Assembly (NCBI RefSeq): GCF_021130785.1
Contig: NC_060215.1
Location: 118,692,501 to 118,756,500 of the forward strand
Direction: 5' to 3'
Length of the DNA: 64,000 nt
Source of the DNA: Homalodisca vitripennis
Taxonomy: Eukaryota; Arthropoda; Insecta; Hemiptera; Cicadellidae
Shown here: piece by piece, positions 22,541 through 33,335 of the stretch
How the letters are laid out: every line of letters starts with the position of its first letter
Position numbering within the stretch: the first letter of the stretch is position 1
The notes under the pieces: generated by a model
Seen by the model: the letters and a program-made list of their open reading frames with translations, nothing else
Told to the model about the DNA's origin: nothing
Databases searched by the model: none
Position numbers and translations under genes: made by a program

Positions 22541-24138
22541 CTTAATAGATGTTTTGTATCTAAAAACTATTAGTTACAATTTTATTGTTTATCTTTAAAA
22601 AAGACGGGGAGGGATTTTAGTTCCCTGTGCTCCAATCTTATATACATCAATGGGACTTAAAACACAATTGATCCAATAAGGTAATTATTAAGAGCCGGCA
22701 GAACAGAAACGCCCTTGAGTTTTCCATCATAAAAACATCTTAAATCTTCATTATTTTTTTAGTTTTTTTGAAAGGCAGTTTTTCTTATAAATTTGTGATA
22801 AACGATGTAATAAACATATAAGATGTAGTTTTTAAGTAATAAATATAAATACCAAGAAAGCTAAGAAGGGTTAGGATGCGTTTCGGCCGAATTTGTAGAA
22901 TGAAAAATATCCATGTGATTAACCTTAGTATCAAAGGGTGTTTAAAGTTTAACATAATTTGTGTGGTGGACCGCCAGTACAGTCGGCTGTTAAGACCACG
23001 AAATGTCTAAATCTGTAAGCCTGCCGTTTATTTTATTTTTGAATTGTTTGGTTATTCGCTGGGAACTCAATGCGGGCCGTATCTTGTCACAGTAAATCTG
23101 CTCTAAATAAATTATTTATTAATAGATTTAATTAACTATGGTGCCATTAGATTTGTGATCAAATTCAATAAAACATTTTATTTTTCAATACAATTACGGT
23201 ACCGGTTTTGAAGATATTTATATTTAAGGATTTTTTTATTCCCGCCATTTGGAAAGTAAAGATAGTAAGATCATAACTCATATCATAGCATTGTTTTATA
23301 TGAATTCACCATGTTAACATAAATATTTGATCCAGCTTTGGTAGGGTTTAGTGTATTAGTTTTATAAGATATTATTTGTATGGTGTGTTTGTCTTGACCT
23401 GAGCGATAATGCAGTATACACTTGTACAGAACGTTACGGGATACCCAGTATAAATAGTGGGCTGGTGGTCTGCATATTGCATATTGGTTGTATTGCAGAC
23501 AACCATAGATAGTTAACCCGAGGATAACATGAAATCCTCAACCATTAGGCTAAACAGTTTTTATAATCCCATTCTTCATTAGAAATGTGGCGTTAGAAAA
23601 CCATAGCTAAAACATAAAGCCCAACCATGCTTCTGTGATCGTAAAATTATACAGTCACCGAAATCACAATTTCATAAGACCGTGGAATCGCGGTTAGCCT
23701 ACTTAATGGTACTATGATTACCGTGTACTTATCACCTTATCGTGTAATACGTGATATAGTTTTTCGTAGTCTCCAGTTTTGTGAAGTCACTATAGTGTTG
23801 GCTCAGTGAGCACAATGTAATGATAGGACTAAGGACAATACAATACCATTTCCTATACCGGCGTTTGGCTTTTGTGATGCGTAGCTTGGTAAACGTAAGT
23901 CGTAAGAATTTTAAAGGGCTTGCCGATTGCAGCCGAAGCTACAATGGGGAATGTACAAGATATTTATGAAACGGAATTTAAATATCCTATATTCATATGC
24001 CTTGACCCTCTACTGTAAGGAGCTCACGTTTGGTGTAGCAGATGATACTGGGAGCGGGATAGATTCGAGGGAATTGAACTAGCCATTCCAAAAATACGCC
24101 GTTTAATTACCCTACCCCTATACCGCAGTCAAACTAAA
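22541..24138. other. No gene seen
   Basis: A+T-rich to mixed composition. No coding signal, no structured RNA and no repeat that I can tie to other parts of the window. Confidence 0.45.
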
Positions 24139-24244
24139 CGTAAAGTAAAGATGTCTTATTTTATCAGGCGAAGTTAGTGCTAAGAAGCCCTCTCTAACAC
24201 TTAACCAACGGCCTAAACTTGACTTCCGAACCACACCACCAATG
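24139..24244 (-). repeat. Dispersed repeat R1, copy 2
   Basis: The reverse complement aligns with 862-990, including the GTTCGGAAGTCA and CTAACTTCGCCTG blocks. The CTTTA-type tail appears on this strand as TAAAGTAAAG at 24141-24150. It contains AAGTGTTAGAGAGGGCTT where copy 1 is more diverged. Confidence 0.7.
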
Positions 24245-25639
24245 GCCGAGGAGACGGGCTGCTTGCAAGGACAGGATCGCTCCACGTTGCTTGATCTGGT
24301 TATCTTGCAATGACCATTGTACCCGCTACACTGCGCCTTTGGCCGTTATTCAACTTAAGAGTATAATTTTATACATTTTTAGCAGTGTAGTTAATCCATC
24401 CTATTATTTAATCAGTTCACGTAATTTAGGAATTAACGAAAGTTATTGATAATTATCGTACATTTAACATATATACATGTATATGGCCTACTTAAATATA
24501 GAAACTCATTACTTGACGAAATTTCTTAATTCATATTAACCATAACAAGGCGACCGATTCTTTTGAATTTGTGTTATCAATATTGGTTTTAATGTATTGT
24601 AGTTTTAACATATTAATTAAATTAATAACCACAATAGTAACAATACCATTAAACAATATGCCTGTATAAGATTCGTGAAAATATAATCTGAAACTACGAG
24701 CAATGAACGAATCAGAACATCTATGTGATGTTCGTGGCCGGTGGTAATAAAACTGGGTAATAAAATTACACCAATTAAGGAAAACTATTGGACTACATCT
24801 TGGTCGGGAGGACGCGGGTTTCTCGGACCGTGGGTAAAACTGGACTCCGAGAGAACACTCGCTGCTGGAACGGTAAGGAACGTTGGCGGGGAGAAGTGGC
24901 GTGACCTCAGTAGCCAATAGGATTTATTCAAACAGTATGGTCTCATATGACGTCACATACATATAACCGCCAACGGCCAGATCGATAATCAACATTCCTA
25001 TCTTAACAAATATATTTTAGATAGCTGACTATTTATATTAGATTCAGATATGTACACCACAATCTACTTAACATCTACTGAACATAACTACTTGCTGATA
25101 GAACTTTTTATTCAACTGTCGACAGATACTACCGTGTGTGAGGTGTGAGAAAAATATATATTTTCGGTTTTGTCAGTTTATCTGCTCTCTAACGATATAG
25201 GTCAAAATGTTTTAAGTTATATTAGAAAGCTATCCTTTTATGTCACGTTGTAGGTGCAACAACTTCGCTGTCTCACGTCCCCAACGAAATGGTGAAATGC
25301 AATTCAGGATTGTGAACTTATGTATTATGTATGTGTATTTGTGTACGCTCAGTCAGTAAGCAAACACAAGAAGTATCAGTAATAAGTATTGTGTGAAGAA
25401 ATTATATTTAAATTAATTTAATGTTTATAATTTAATAATGTTGCTAATTCGTCATTATTTTATAATTTAGTCTTATATTATTATTCAAAAACTGATTATT
25501 TAAAAAAATAATAAAATTATAATAAAATAAAAATAATAAATAATAAAATATTTTTAAAACGTATCTACGTTTCTTAATTGATATTAATTCTGTATCCTAA
25601 ATAATAAGAAATAAGTAAGACCTTGTACACATTACATTT
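24245..25639. other. No gene supported; G+C-richer patch
   Basis: A patch at about 24780-24920 is G+C-richer. A minus-strand frame is open for 128 codons (24531-24917) but has no ATG at its start and no recognised domain, although its first 50 codons look more protein-like than the rest. An inverted CCAAT (ATTGG on the minus strand) lies just upstream of it, and a TGACGTCA palindrome is at 24948-24955. The remainder, especially 25380-25620, is nearly all A and T. Confidence 0.35.
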
Positions 25640-25860
25640 TCAATTAGTAATTCTTTTGACAGAATCGTTAAGTTTCTTTGGTAATCCATGTTTAGATACA
25701 ACCAAAATATCAGGTTCTAATTCATCACCAAGCAGTGCAAATTTTTCTACTTTATATTCTACATTTTGCGCATTTTTATGAATAATTGTGAATTTTTAGT
25801 TCTGAATTTTGGATTTGGAATAAGTTTAAAATTTTCTTGGAGCTAGCTCTACTGCAAATA
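25640..25860 (-). pseudogene. N-terminal scrap of a retrotransposon endonuclease
   Basis: On the minus strand a frame reads KNAQNVEYKVEKFALLGDEL then EPDILVVSKHGLPK (about 25790 to 25680) and stops at 25640-25642. This fits the opening of APE endonucleases of non-LTR elements (xxQNV..L..K...L...L....PDI..++EHGL), with the Glu of EHG replaced by Lys. Only this beta-strand/helix opening is preserved. Nothing following it on that strand reads as EN, so it is a fragment. Confidence 0.4.
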
Positions 25861-25930
25861 GAGGGTTTTTCTTAGGGGTTTCTTGTATAAAATTACTATT
25901 GCTTTGTCTCTTATTCCTTCTTCCTGATAA

Positions 25931-26872
25931 CTTCACAGCACTTGCGTAATATCATGTGGAAGAGTGAGCGGTGCAGCTGTCAGTGTCCCAGAAGACCCAT
26001 TTTGCGTTAACGGAGGGGAGCGTGTACAGCTAGCTCGGTCACCCTACTCGTGAGGTACATAGCCCATCTTAGGTAGTCTCCGCTACCAATTTGGCCAAGA
26101 GCCATTTACCTTTTATCGTTAAACGCAGGCCGTGTCTCGTGAAGTTCCTGCGGCTGATTTTGATTAATTCTATGACTCCGATGTAGTGCCTGAGAACCAA
26201 TTCTTCAATACACGTATTCACGGGCACGACTTATTCGTTGATGGTATGGTTAGCGGGCAGATCATGGTGGTGTGGAAGTATGGCGACAATCAGTCTGCAT
26301 TCCAAGGGTTTACGTACAATCCACTCCTCCAGGTGGCGATATATATCGCGCTGTTCCCCGGCTGCAAAGTAATTGGTCCCGGCGATAAGCAAATTGTTTA
26401 TGTTCCATAGTGGAACTATTGAGTGATTCAGAATTTTTAGATTATGTCTGATTTTTCTGTGTTTGTAATTTTTTGCTTTTTTAATAAGATAAAACTGATT
26501 AAAAGACGTGAAAAATTAGAAGACATTATAATGACATATAACATGCTAGCGCACGACAACACAGTCTGGGGTTCATGGGAATTACAGATAAATTATCGTT
26601 GGCTGCCCACCTTGACTGTAAACAACCTGCTAATACAAATGCTTTTAAAATTATAAAAAAACCTTCAACGCGTATTTGGCGTCGAGCTTGCAGCCATTAA
26701 CTGGTACAACCAGACTACAGATAAAACATTTACAAAGCTGTATGAATTACATAATGTATAATATATACGATCAACATATGCAATATCCACAGTAATCGAC
26801 AGACATTTTGATCACGATGTAGTGCAATATGTAAGCAATAATTTAAAACAATATTTTAACAAATTTATCTAG
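25931..26872 (+). pseudogene. Unidentified decayed coding sequence, one frame, several stops
   Basis: A single reading frame stays protein-like for about 314 codons, with roughly nine internal stops (for example 26051, 26060, 26120, 26165, 26408 and 26654) but no frameshift needed. The clearest block, 26186-26410, contains NTRIHGHDLFVDGMVSGQ, MVVWKYGDNQSAFQGF, YNPLLQVAIYIALFPG and CKVIGPGDKQIVYVP. A second open block (26444-26656) starts with ATG and has DIIMTYNMLAHDNTVWGSW. A third (26657-26755) has VFGVELAAINWYNQTT. Its base composition is less A+T-rich than its flanks. I do not recognise the family. It could be a host pseudogene, a DNA-transposon or Polinton protein, or a virus-derived gene. 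Confidence 0.35.
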
Positions 26873-26960
26873 ACTTTTTAAGTTTGGGGCCGCGTGTAAG
26901 GACCCCTAATTAGTGGAGCCCATGAAATGCACACACACGCCCCCACAGTTAGACAGGTAC

Positions 26961-26963
<3 letters not shown>

Positions 26964-27015
<52 letters not shown>
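26964..27015. repeat. (AC)n microsatellite
   Basis: About 26 AC units, followed by a short imperfect extension. The open frame through it is an artefact. Confidence 0.98.
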
Positions 27016-27018
<3 letters not shown>

Positions 27019-27164
27019 CACACAAAGAAAGAGTGTGTGTGCATTATTAAATTTTAGATTTGTAATTGGTAATAGTACTTTTTATTGTTTTATGCTTATT
27101 TTTGTCACATTACATATAATTTGTCACATATTTTAAAAATTGTATGTATTTTACAGTTTGTTAT

Positions 27165-27950
27165 CATATGTCTACTGTAGGGATGTGATTTTTAAGATTG
27201 TTTATTAAATCTATATTGTTACATTTATTGTTGTTCTATATATATTAAATCCTGTTTTGTTGATATTATATTGTATTCAGTAGTTCTTATATTTGTTAAA
27301 GTCTCTACCATCTTACTATTAATACATTACATTATCAATAATTATTATTTATGTTATAATTTTACTATCAAATGTCTACTGCCAAGCTATACTTGTTGAC
27401 GTTTTTTGTTAGATCTATATATATTATATTTCGTCTAATATTTGTTAAACATTCTACTATTGACACTTTATTTTATTTATGTAATGATTTATTTATTTGT
27501 AATATCTACAAATTTTTAAATAACTTATTTATTTAAATATAAGTCCATCCTCTTCCAAAAGATGACTGGATTAATTTTGAATATAGGCTTTGGCAACTGG
27601 AATATATAATGATAATGTATTAAAAGGGAAATGTTTTTCTACTCAAAACGTGCTTTGTATAGCACATAAAATTCTATTTTTTAAGAACTGTTTGGGAAAT
27701 GAAAAGTTTTTATTAACTATGTTTATTAACATATCGCGCTTTCTACGGATTTCCACGATTGGTTAAGAAATCATACAAATACATATATCTTGAGCGTATC
27801 CAGAAAGCTCGTGTGGAATTTAAATATAAAAAACCATAAATGTGACAAAAATTTGCATTGAAAATATCTTAAATTTCCGAAGAAAATATCTTCAATTTGT
27901 TGTAAGAAAAACATGAATTTGAAGTTTATGTAAATCAATTTATAAGTTTG
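27165..27950 (+). repeat. Repeat A, copy 1
   Basis: This matches the later copies at 49380-50945 and 53048-54170 in the same orientation. Shared blocks include CAAATGTCTACTGCCAAGCT (27369-27388), ATATAAGTCCATCCTCTTCC (27538-27557), ACGTGCTTTGTATAGCA and TGAGCGTATCCAGAAAGCT. There is no open frame in it. It breaks off where the GA microsatellite begins, so it is shorter than copy 2 at its right end. Confidence 0.85.
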
Positions 27951-27957
27951 AAGTTGA

Positions 27958-27958
<1 letters not shown>

Positions 27959-28025
<67 letters not shown>
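27959..28025. repeat. (GA)n microsatellite
   Basis: About 33 GA units directly after the end of repeat A copy 1. The Arg-Glu open frame over it is an artefact. Confidence 0.98.
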
Positions 28026-28030
<5 letters not shown>

Positions 28031-28269
28031 TATGCCACTACAGGAAAGTGTAATGTTTATCTGCCTTCACTTGACGCGCCGCATGCAGCAACAGAGATTG
28101 GTGGGCCTGGACCTACTTCGATGAAGACGTTTTTGCTGTGTCGGATTAATTAAATTATTTTTCTTATTTTTATGCATGTATTTAATGTTGGTGTATATAT
28201 ATAACGAACGGCAAAGTTAGGCGTTTAAACTTATTACATAGCCACTCCGCTACATAAACCGTGAGTCCA

Positions 28270-28558
28270 TTATGTTAGTTGTCCATCGTCAGTTCACAAG
28301 AATTAGGTTAGCTATCTAAGAAGACAACACGAGGGCCCTGTCGTTGCTTTCAAGATTGGCGCATGCTCACTTCAGTCCCAGATTAACCAACTGCTCTCAG
28401 AAACTGAAAGCACTTCCCTCATCACGCGGAGATTCCCTCACCGCCTGACGCTACTACTCTTACAGCGAGGAATCTGAAGGCGCAACACAGCAGAGTCCGA
28501 CAACTGCATTTATAGTTCCACGGGGGTGACTTCCAGTAATTTATTCTCAAGCCATAAT
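28270..28558 (+). promoter_or_regulatory. 5' leader / internal promoter region of the 28.3 kb retrotransposon
   Basis: A G+C-richer stretch compared with its flanks, ending directly at the ORF1 ATG (28559-28561). It contains an initiator-like TCAGTT near 28290, as LINE 5' UTRs with internal promoters often do. The exact 5' end is inferred from the change in composition, not from a target-site duplication. Confidence 0.4.
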
Positions 28559-30021
28559 ATGTCCATTCAATTAGATGAAACAAAAAACGGCAAACCTTGC
28601 ATTATTTTGGACAAATATAAATACAGATTGGATAGAACGCTAGTAAATGAAGAAACTACTTGGAGATGCTTGGGCTAAGCCTGCTCGGCATCAATACGTA
28701 CAAATGCAGACTATACGGAGCTGATAAGCCGTAAGAACTCCCACTCAGGGAAACACCCGGTTACTATAAGATCGCTCACTCCTGTCTCATCAACCCCTAA
28801 TATAATCACTCCAAGCAATAGCCTCCCGACAACTCCATTAGTATCCCAACTTCTTTTTAAACCAAAAACGACAGACTGCTCTACTCAAACAGATGATTTA
28901 AGTATAAAGTCCAAGGATGACCTCATTGCCAGAATTGATGAGCTTATACGCCAGAGGACCAGTTTAATTAGTAAAGTTCAAGAACTTAACTTACAAAAGG
29001 AAAAGTTTGATACTAACAAATGCCATTCAGACTCCTGCCTCAAAGACAAAAATCTGTTAATAAAGGAAAATACTAGTTTAAACTAGAGATAGACGAAAGT
29101 AGATCCAAAGTCCTCGGTTTAGTTAAAGATAATAAAAGAAAACAAACAATTATTGAATCTTTAATTGATAACATAAATTGTCTAAATGTAAAACTAGAAG
29201 AAGTAAAACAAGAAAAAAAGAGCTTCTGGAGTCAATATCTTGTAAGACTAATACACTGATTGCATCGGCACTTCCAATACCCATATGTAACAGGTTTCTG
29301 CCTCTTGCTAACAAAAAGGACTACTCTGACCTAATAACAAGTTGTTCATCTTCGTCTTCAAAAGCAGAGTCATTGAAATCATTCCAAAGTAAGGCCAAGA
29401 AGAATCGAAGGCAGTTCAACATTTCAGTTACTCTCTACAGTGACAGTCATGGACGTGCAATGAATAATCTCTTAGAGAAAAAATGTAATTCCAAAACCAC
29501 ATTGTTGAAACCAAGCACAGTAATTCCAGGGGCTCCGATAGCAGAGGGGGTCAGAACTATTAAAAACGACTCGTACAACTTCACGAAAAATGATTATATA
29601 GTATTTACATACTATATAATCATTTTTACTATATATCATCATTCAGCTGGGACTAACAGTATGAACAAATATAATCTGGACATCGTGAAAACTATACAAT
29701 CTTACAGAAGCTTGGCAGAATCTTCTCCAGATTCAAGATTTGTTTTCGCAACAGTGCCCACAAGATTTGATTTCAGTCCTTACTCGCGTGAAAACATAAA
29801 TATAAGAAAACTTAACGCTAATTTGAAGGATTTGGAAAAAAAACATAGACAACATAAGAATACTGCATCTAGGTTCTAAACAGCGCTTCCTATTCTGTGG
29901 TGTTCACTTCCATCAGGCAGGCAAAAGGAATGTCACCAATGATCCGTTTCATATCATTGAAAACTGGACAATGCAGTCACTACCTCTGCCTTCCAACTCC
30001 AAAACACCCGGCAACATTTGA
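28559..30021 (+). pseudogene. Retrotransposon ORF1: FLYWCH-type zinc finger, coiled coil, SGNH esterase-like
   Basis: It starts at the ATG at 28559. Residues about 10-70 form a FLYWCH-type finger: NGKPCIILDKYKYRLDR, TWRC, then C-S-A-S-I-R-T-N and a final H-S-G-K-H. The spacing (W..C, C.A.I.T, H..H) is that of the family, which usually binds DNA or proteins. A stop (TAA, 28676-28678) falls inside it. A coiled-coil-like region (DDLIARIDELIRQR, about 28918-28960) follows, then a frameshift near 29085. From 29430 it reads VTLYSDSHGRAMNN, the D-S-H of SGNH hydrolases, with PGAPIAEGVRTI, FVFATVPTRFD and a final GVHFHQAGKRN (about 29900-29932), the catalytic His block. It stops at 30019-30021; the same frame is then open, Pro/Ser-rich, to 30234. 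Esterase-type ORF1 is known in CR1/L2 elements; a FLYWCH head on it is unusual. Confidence 0.75.
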
Positions 30022-30337
30022 TTGTCTGTCGCCGGTCCGTCTGGTCTTCAGGCCGTGGAGTTGTCTCAGACTATGGACGGTATGGTGGACTCACCGCTGG
30101 AACTGGCTCGCCCAGCTACACCCGCCTCACTCGCAACAAGCCCCTGCCCGCCCAGTCCTGAGTGTTCGCTTTCTCGCTCTCATGTTTCATCAACCCGAAC
30201 TACACCAACATCAACACCAAGTGAATTTTTTTAGCCACACCAGCAATAGCTTGTATGACCAGATAAACTCAGTTAATGATGTCAACAGTGGCAGGAATTC
30301 TGTGAACTGTCACAATGTACCGACATCGGATTGTTTT

Positions 30338-33209
30338 AAAGATACGGAATTGTTCAAATCTAATCATAAATTTTCTGTTTTTCATTTAAATATACAGGGA
30401 TGTTTGCATAAAATTGATGAACTAAGTGACACTTTTCAAGTTTTAAAATTCAATCCAACTATTGTCTGTTTTACTGAGCATTGGATAAATCTTGTAAGAA
30501 TTATCTGGATACTTTTGCAGGATATGAGGTTGCAGCGTTTTATGGCCGAGAACACGCATCTAGGGGTGGTTCTTGCATACTGGTGAAGCAAGGTGTGCAA
30601 TCAAGGTGAAGCAAGCTTGGAATCTCGACTTTGTGACCTTGGTGTACCTTTCAGTTTTGAATGTTGTGCTGTCACAATTAAGCTTGCTTTTTCTGATAGG
30701 ATTGTGGTGGCTGCAGTGTACCGATCTACTGGTTCCAGCATTGATTCTTTCATTGATGCGTTTGAGTCGCTTGTTGATGGTCATGCTCGGGGTTTTAACA
30801 GTCTCATAGTGTGTGGCGACTTCAATGTTGATTTTCTGAGGGACTCAAGGGAGAGGAAACTGTTTCTGGATGTCGTTAACTCAGCTAATGGAAATTTAAA
30901 TATTACCTGTCCTACCAGAATAGATGGTCGTGGTTCCAGGACATGTATTGATAACATTATAACGTTCTTCAAAGAGTTTCAGTCACAATCGCATGTTTTT
31001 AAAACGGGACTTTCTGACCATCTGGCCCAGCTGACTGTGTTATCTCCCCTTTCACCTCGTCAGTCTTCGACTGTTAAAATGAAGTTTCGAATGATAAATA
31101 ATGAAAACATTCCCACTCTTAATTCCTGTCTCCAGCATGAAAATTGGGTGGATGTCATTAAAGCTCCTGATTGTAATACGGCATTTAAGTAATTTTTAAA
31201 TACCTTCCTTCGTTTGTTTGACCATGCTTGTCCTGAACGCTCAAAAAAACTTAAAGGTCCTGGGAAAAAGCCTTGGATAACGACAGGAATAAGAACCTCT
31301 TGTGCGCGAAAACGGGAGCTTTATGTTGTAAGTAAGAGCAATTTTTCCACAGATTTCATGTCTTATTTTAGAAGGTATAAATCTATTCCTCGTAGGGTAA
31401 TACTTCAGGCGAAAAAGAATTTCAACAATGATTACATTAAAAAAAGCAGTAATCTGAGTAGGGCAACTTGGAAAGTTGTGAACGATGAGCTTGGTAATTA
31501 AAAATCTTCAAACAACCCTATTATCCTCACCGATGGTGATGTAGCTATCAGAACCCTGACTGATGTAGAAAGAAAGTTTAACGAATATTTTGTTTCAGTT
31601 GGTAATCAACTATCACAGTTGGCTTCTTTTGATTCGGCTCTCGAGTATGTTGCAAATATCCCAGCTCTTCAACAATTAGATAAACCATCTCTTTTTTTGT
31701 TTGAACCAACCACTATGGCTGAGGTTCTAAGCTCAATTTCAAAACTGGGAAACTCGAAGTCGAGTGGGTGGGATGGGGTTACATCTGAAGCTCTTAAGAA
31801 ATGCGCATATCTTATAGCTTTTCCTCTGGTACACATAATTAACCGATCTTTTTCTGAGGGAATTTTTCCAGAAAATCTGAAGCTGTCTGTCATACGCCCA
31901 ATCCATAAAAAAGGCCAAAAAACTGAGATTTCCAATTACAGGCCAATCAGTCTTCTCTCTTCTTTTGCTAAGGTCAATGTTACTTTGACTCTAATACTCT
32001 CTTGACTACATCTCAGTTTGGTTTCAGAAAAGGGTTTTCAATTTCTAGCGCTGTCAATGATGTCATTGGTGCCGTGTTGGGAGCCTTGGATTGGTCGCAG
32101 TGTGTCGGTCCGATATACTGTGATCTGTCCAAGGCTTTCGACTGTGTCAACCATTCTGTTCTTTTGGGTAAACTTGAAAGATATGGCTTGAACGGTGCAG
32201 CTCTCTCACTCCTTTCCTCATATCTCTCTGAGAGAAAGCATACAATTTCTGTAACAAATAAAGGACAACTTCAAAGAGGTTGGTTGAGAACCAGCTCAGG
32301 AGTACCTCAAGGCTCCGTACTTGGTCCTTTTTTATTTTCTATATATACAAACGACCTTCCTTCCAATATGAAATCAGACATTGTTTGCTATGCGGATGAT
32401 ACAACTGCTCTATCTTCTTGTCGTGATATTCAAAGTCTCGAAATTATTATGAATCAGTCGTATGTCAGCTTGAATAAGTGGTTTGAGTCAAATGGTCTCC
32501 TATTGAATGAAGAAAAAACTAAAATCATGGTTTTCTCACCAACCTTTCGTGATATAGCGGGTTTCAGCGTAAATGGTATCAACCCATCAGAGTCTGCCTC
32601 TCTTCTTGGTGTTGTCATTGATTACAAGCTCAACTGATCTAAACATATAGATACGCTATGCTCAAAGCTGTCTTCAATTACCTTTGCTTTTCGAGTTTTA
32701 ATGCCTGCAGTTGGTAAAGAAACTATCGTTCAAATTTACTACGCTTATGTATACAGTAGACTGAAATACGCTATTGGATTCTGGGGATCTTCTAGTGAAA
32801 TTTTAAGGGTATTTAGATTCCAAAAAAGAATTGTTCGCATTATGTCTGCAGCGGGTAATCGTGCTCACTGTAAGCCTGTTTTCAGCAACTGAATCTCCTC
32901 ACTCTTCCAAGTATCTATATACTTGAAGTTTTGACTTTCTTCAAAAATAACCCACATCTTTTTGCAGAGAACACTTTTAATCATCAGTTCAATACCCGCC
33001 ACAGGGGTAATATGGTCTACCCGATCCATAGATTGACAATTTTTGAAAGGGGCATGCACTATTCAGCTCTACGGCTCTATAACGCGCTGCCTCGGCACCT
33101 GAAAAATATAACCAGCTCACAAAGTTTTCTAAAAAACGTTAAAACTATTTTGCTTGAAAAATTTCCGTATTCTGTTCAAGAATTCGTGACAGATTGCACA
33201 AACATGTGA
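30338..33209 (+). pseudogene. Retrotransposon ORF2: APE endonuclease and reverse transcriptase
   Basis: The endonuclease opens at FSVFHLNIQG (about 30376-30405), followed by VCFTEHW, RGGSCILV, AVYRSTGSS, VCGDFNVDF (about 30809-30835), CIDNII and TGLSDHLAQL (about 31006-31035), so its catalytic set is largely present. Frameshifts lie near 30490 and 30590, and stops at about 31190 and 31499. RT fingers are seen at SSGWDGVTSEALK (about 31760) and NYRPISLLSSFAKV. A short deletion with frameshift falls at about 31980-32000. The palm follows: QFGFRKG, CDLSKAFDCVNH (about 32120-32155), SSGVPQGSVLGPFLF and CYADDTTAL (32386-32412), with both catalytic Asp intact. The thumb and C-terminal region continue with stops at 32635 and 32890 to the final stop at 33207-33209. 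It is inactive as it stands. Confidence 0.9.
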
Positions 33210-33335
33210 AATAACCAATGTTGGCTATTTTATTGTTAATTTTATTTAATTATTATTATATTTATCTACTATTTTATCTATGACTTATTTCATGTAACTT
33301 TATGTTATTAACGAAATAAATTATTTCTGATTCTG
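33210..33335 (+). other. 3' UTR and tail of the 28.3 kb retrotransposon
   Basis: An A+T-rich segment after the ORF2 stop, ending AATAAATTATTTCTGATTCT near 33335. The change of sequence character and the start of minus-strand ORF1 coding sequence mark the end. Confidence 0.6.

Larger units (their letters stand above)
28270..33335 (+). mobile_element. Nearly full-length non-LTR retrotransposon with FLYWCH/esterase ORF1
   Basis: About 5.07 kb, in the order G+C-rich 5' leader (about 28270-28558), ORF1 (28559-30021, perhaps extending to 30236), ORF2 (about 30338-33209) with endonuclease and RT, and a short A+T-rich 3' UTR ending AATAAATTATTTCTGATTCT. The ending in TTCTGA units resembles the short-repeat tails of CR1-like elements. 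There are several frameshifts and stops, but long stretches are intact and the RT catalytic motif is preserved, so this is the youngest of the plus-strand LINE copies here. No target-site duplication was recognised. Its 3' end touches a truncated minus-strand ORF1. Confidence 0.85.

Noticed and set aside
24531..24917. 128-codon minus-strand open frame with an upstream inverted CCAAT
   Set aside because: It has no ATG start and no domain; the distal two thirds look random. Kept only as a note in the stretch entry.
26927..27136. His-Thr repeat open frame
   Set aside because: It is a translation of the (AC)n microsatellite and its flank.
27959..28153. Arg-Glu repeat open frame
   Set aside because: It is a translation of the (GA)n microsatellite.
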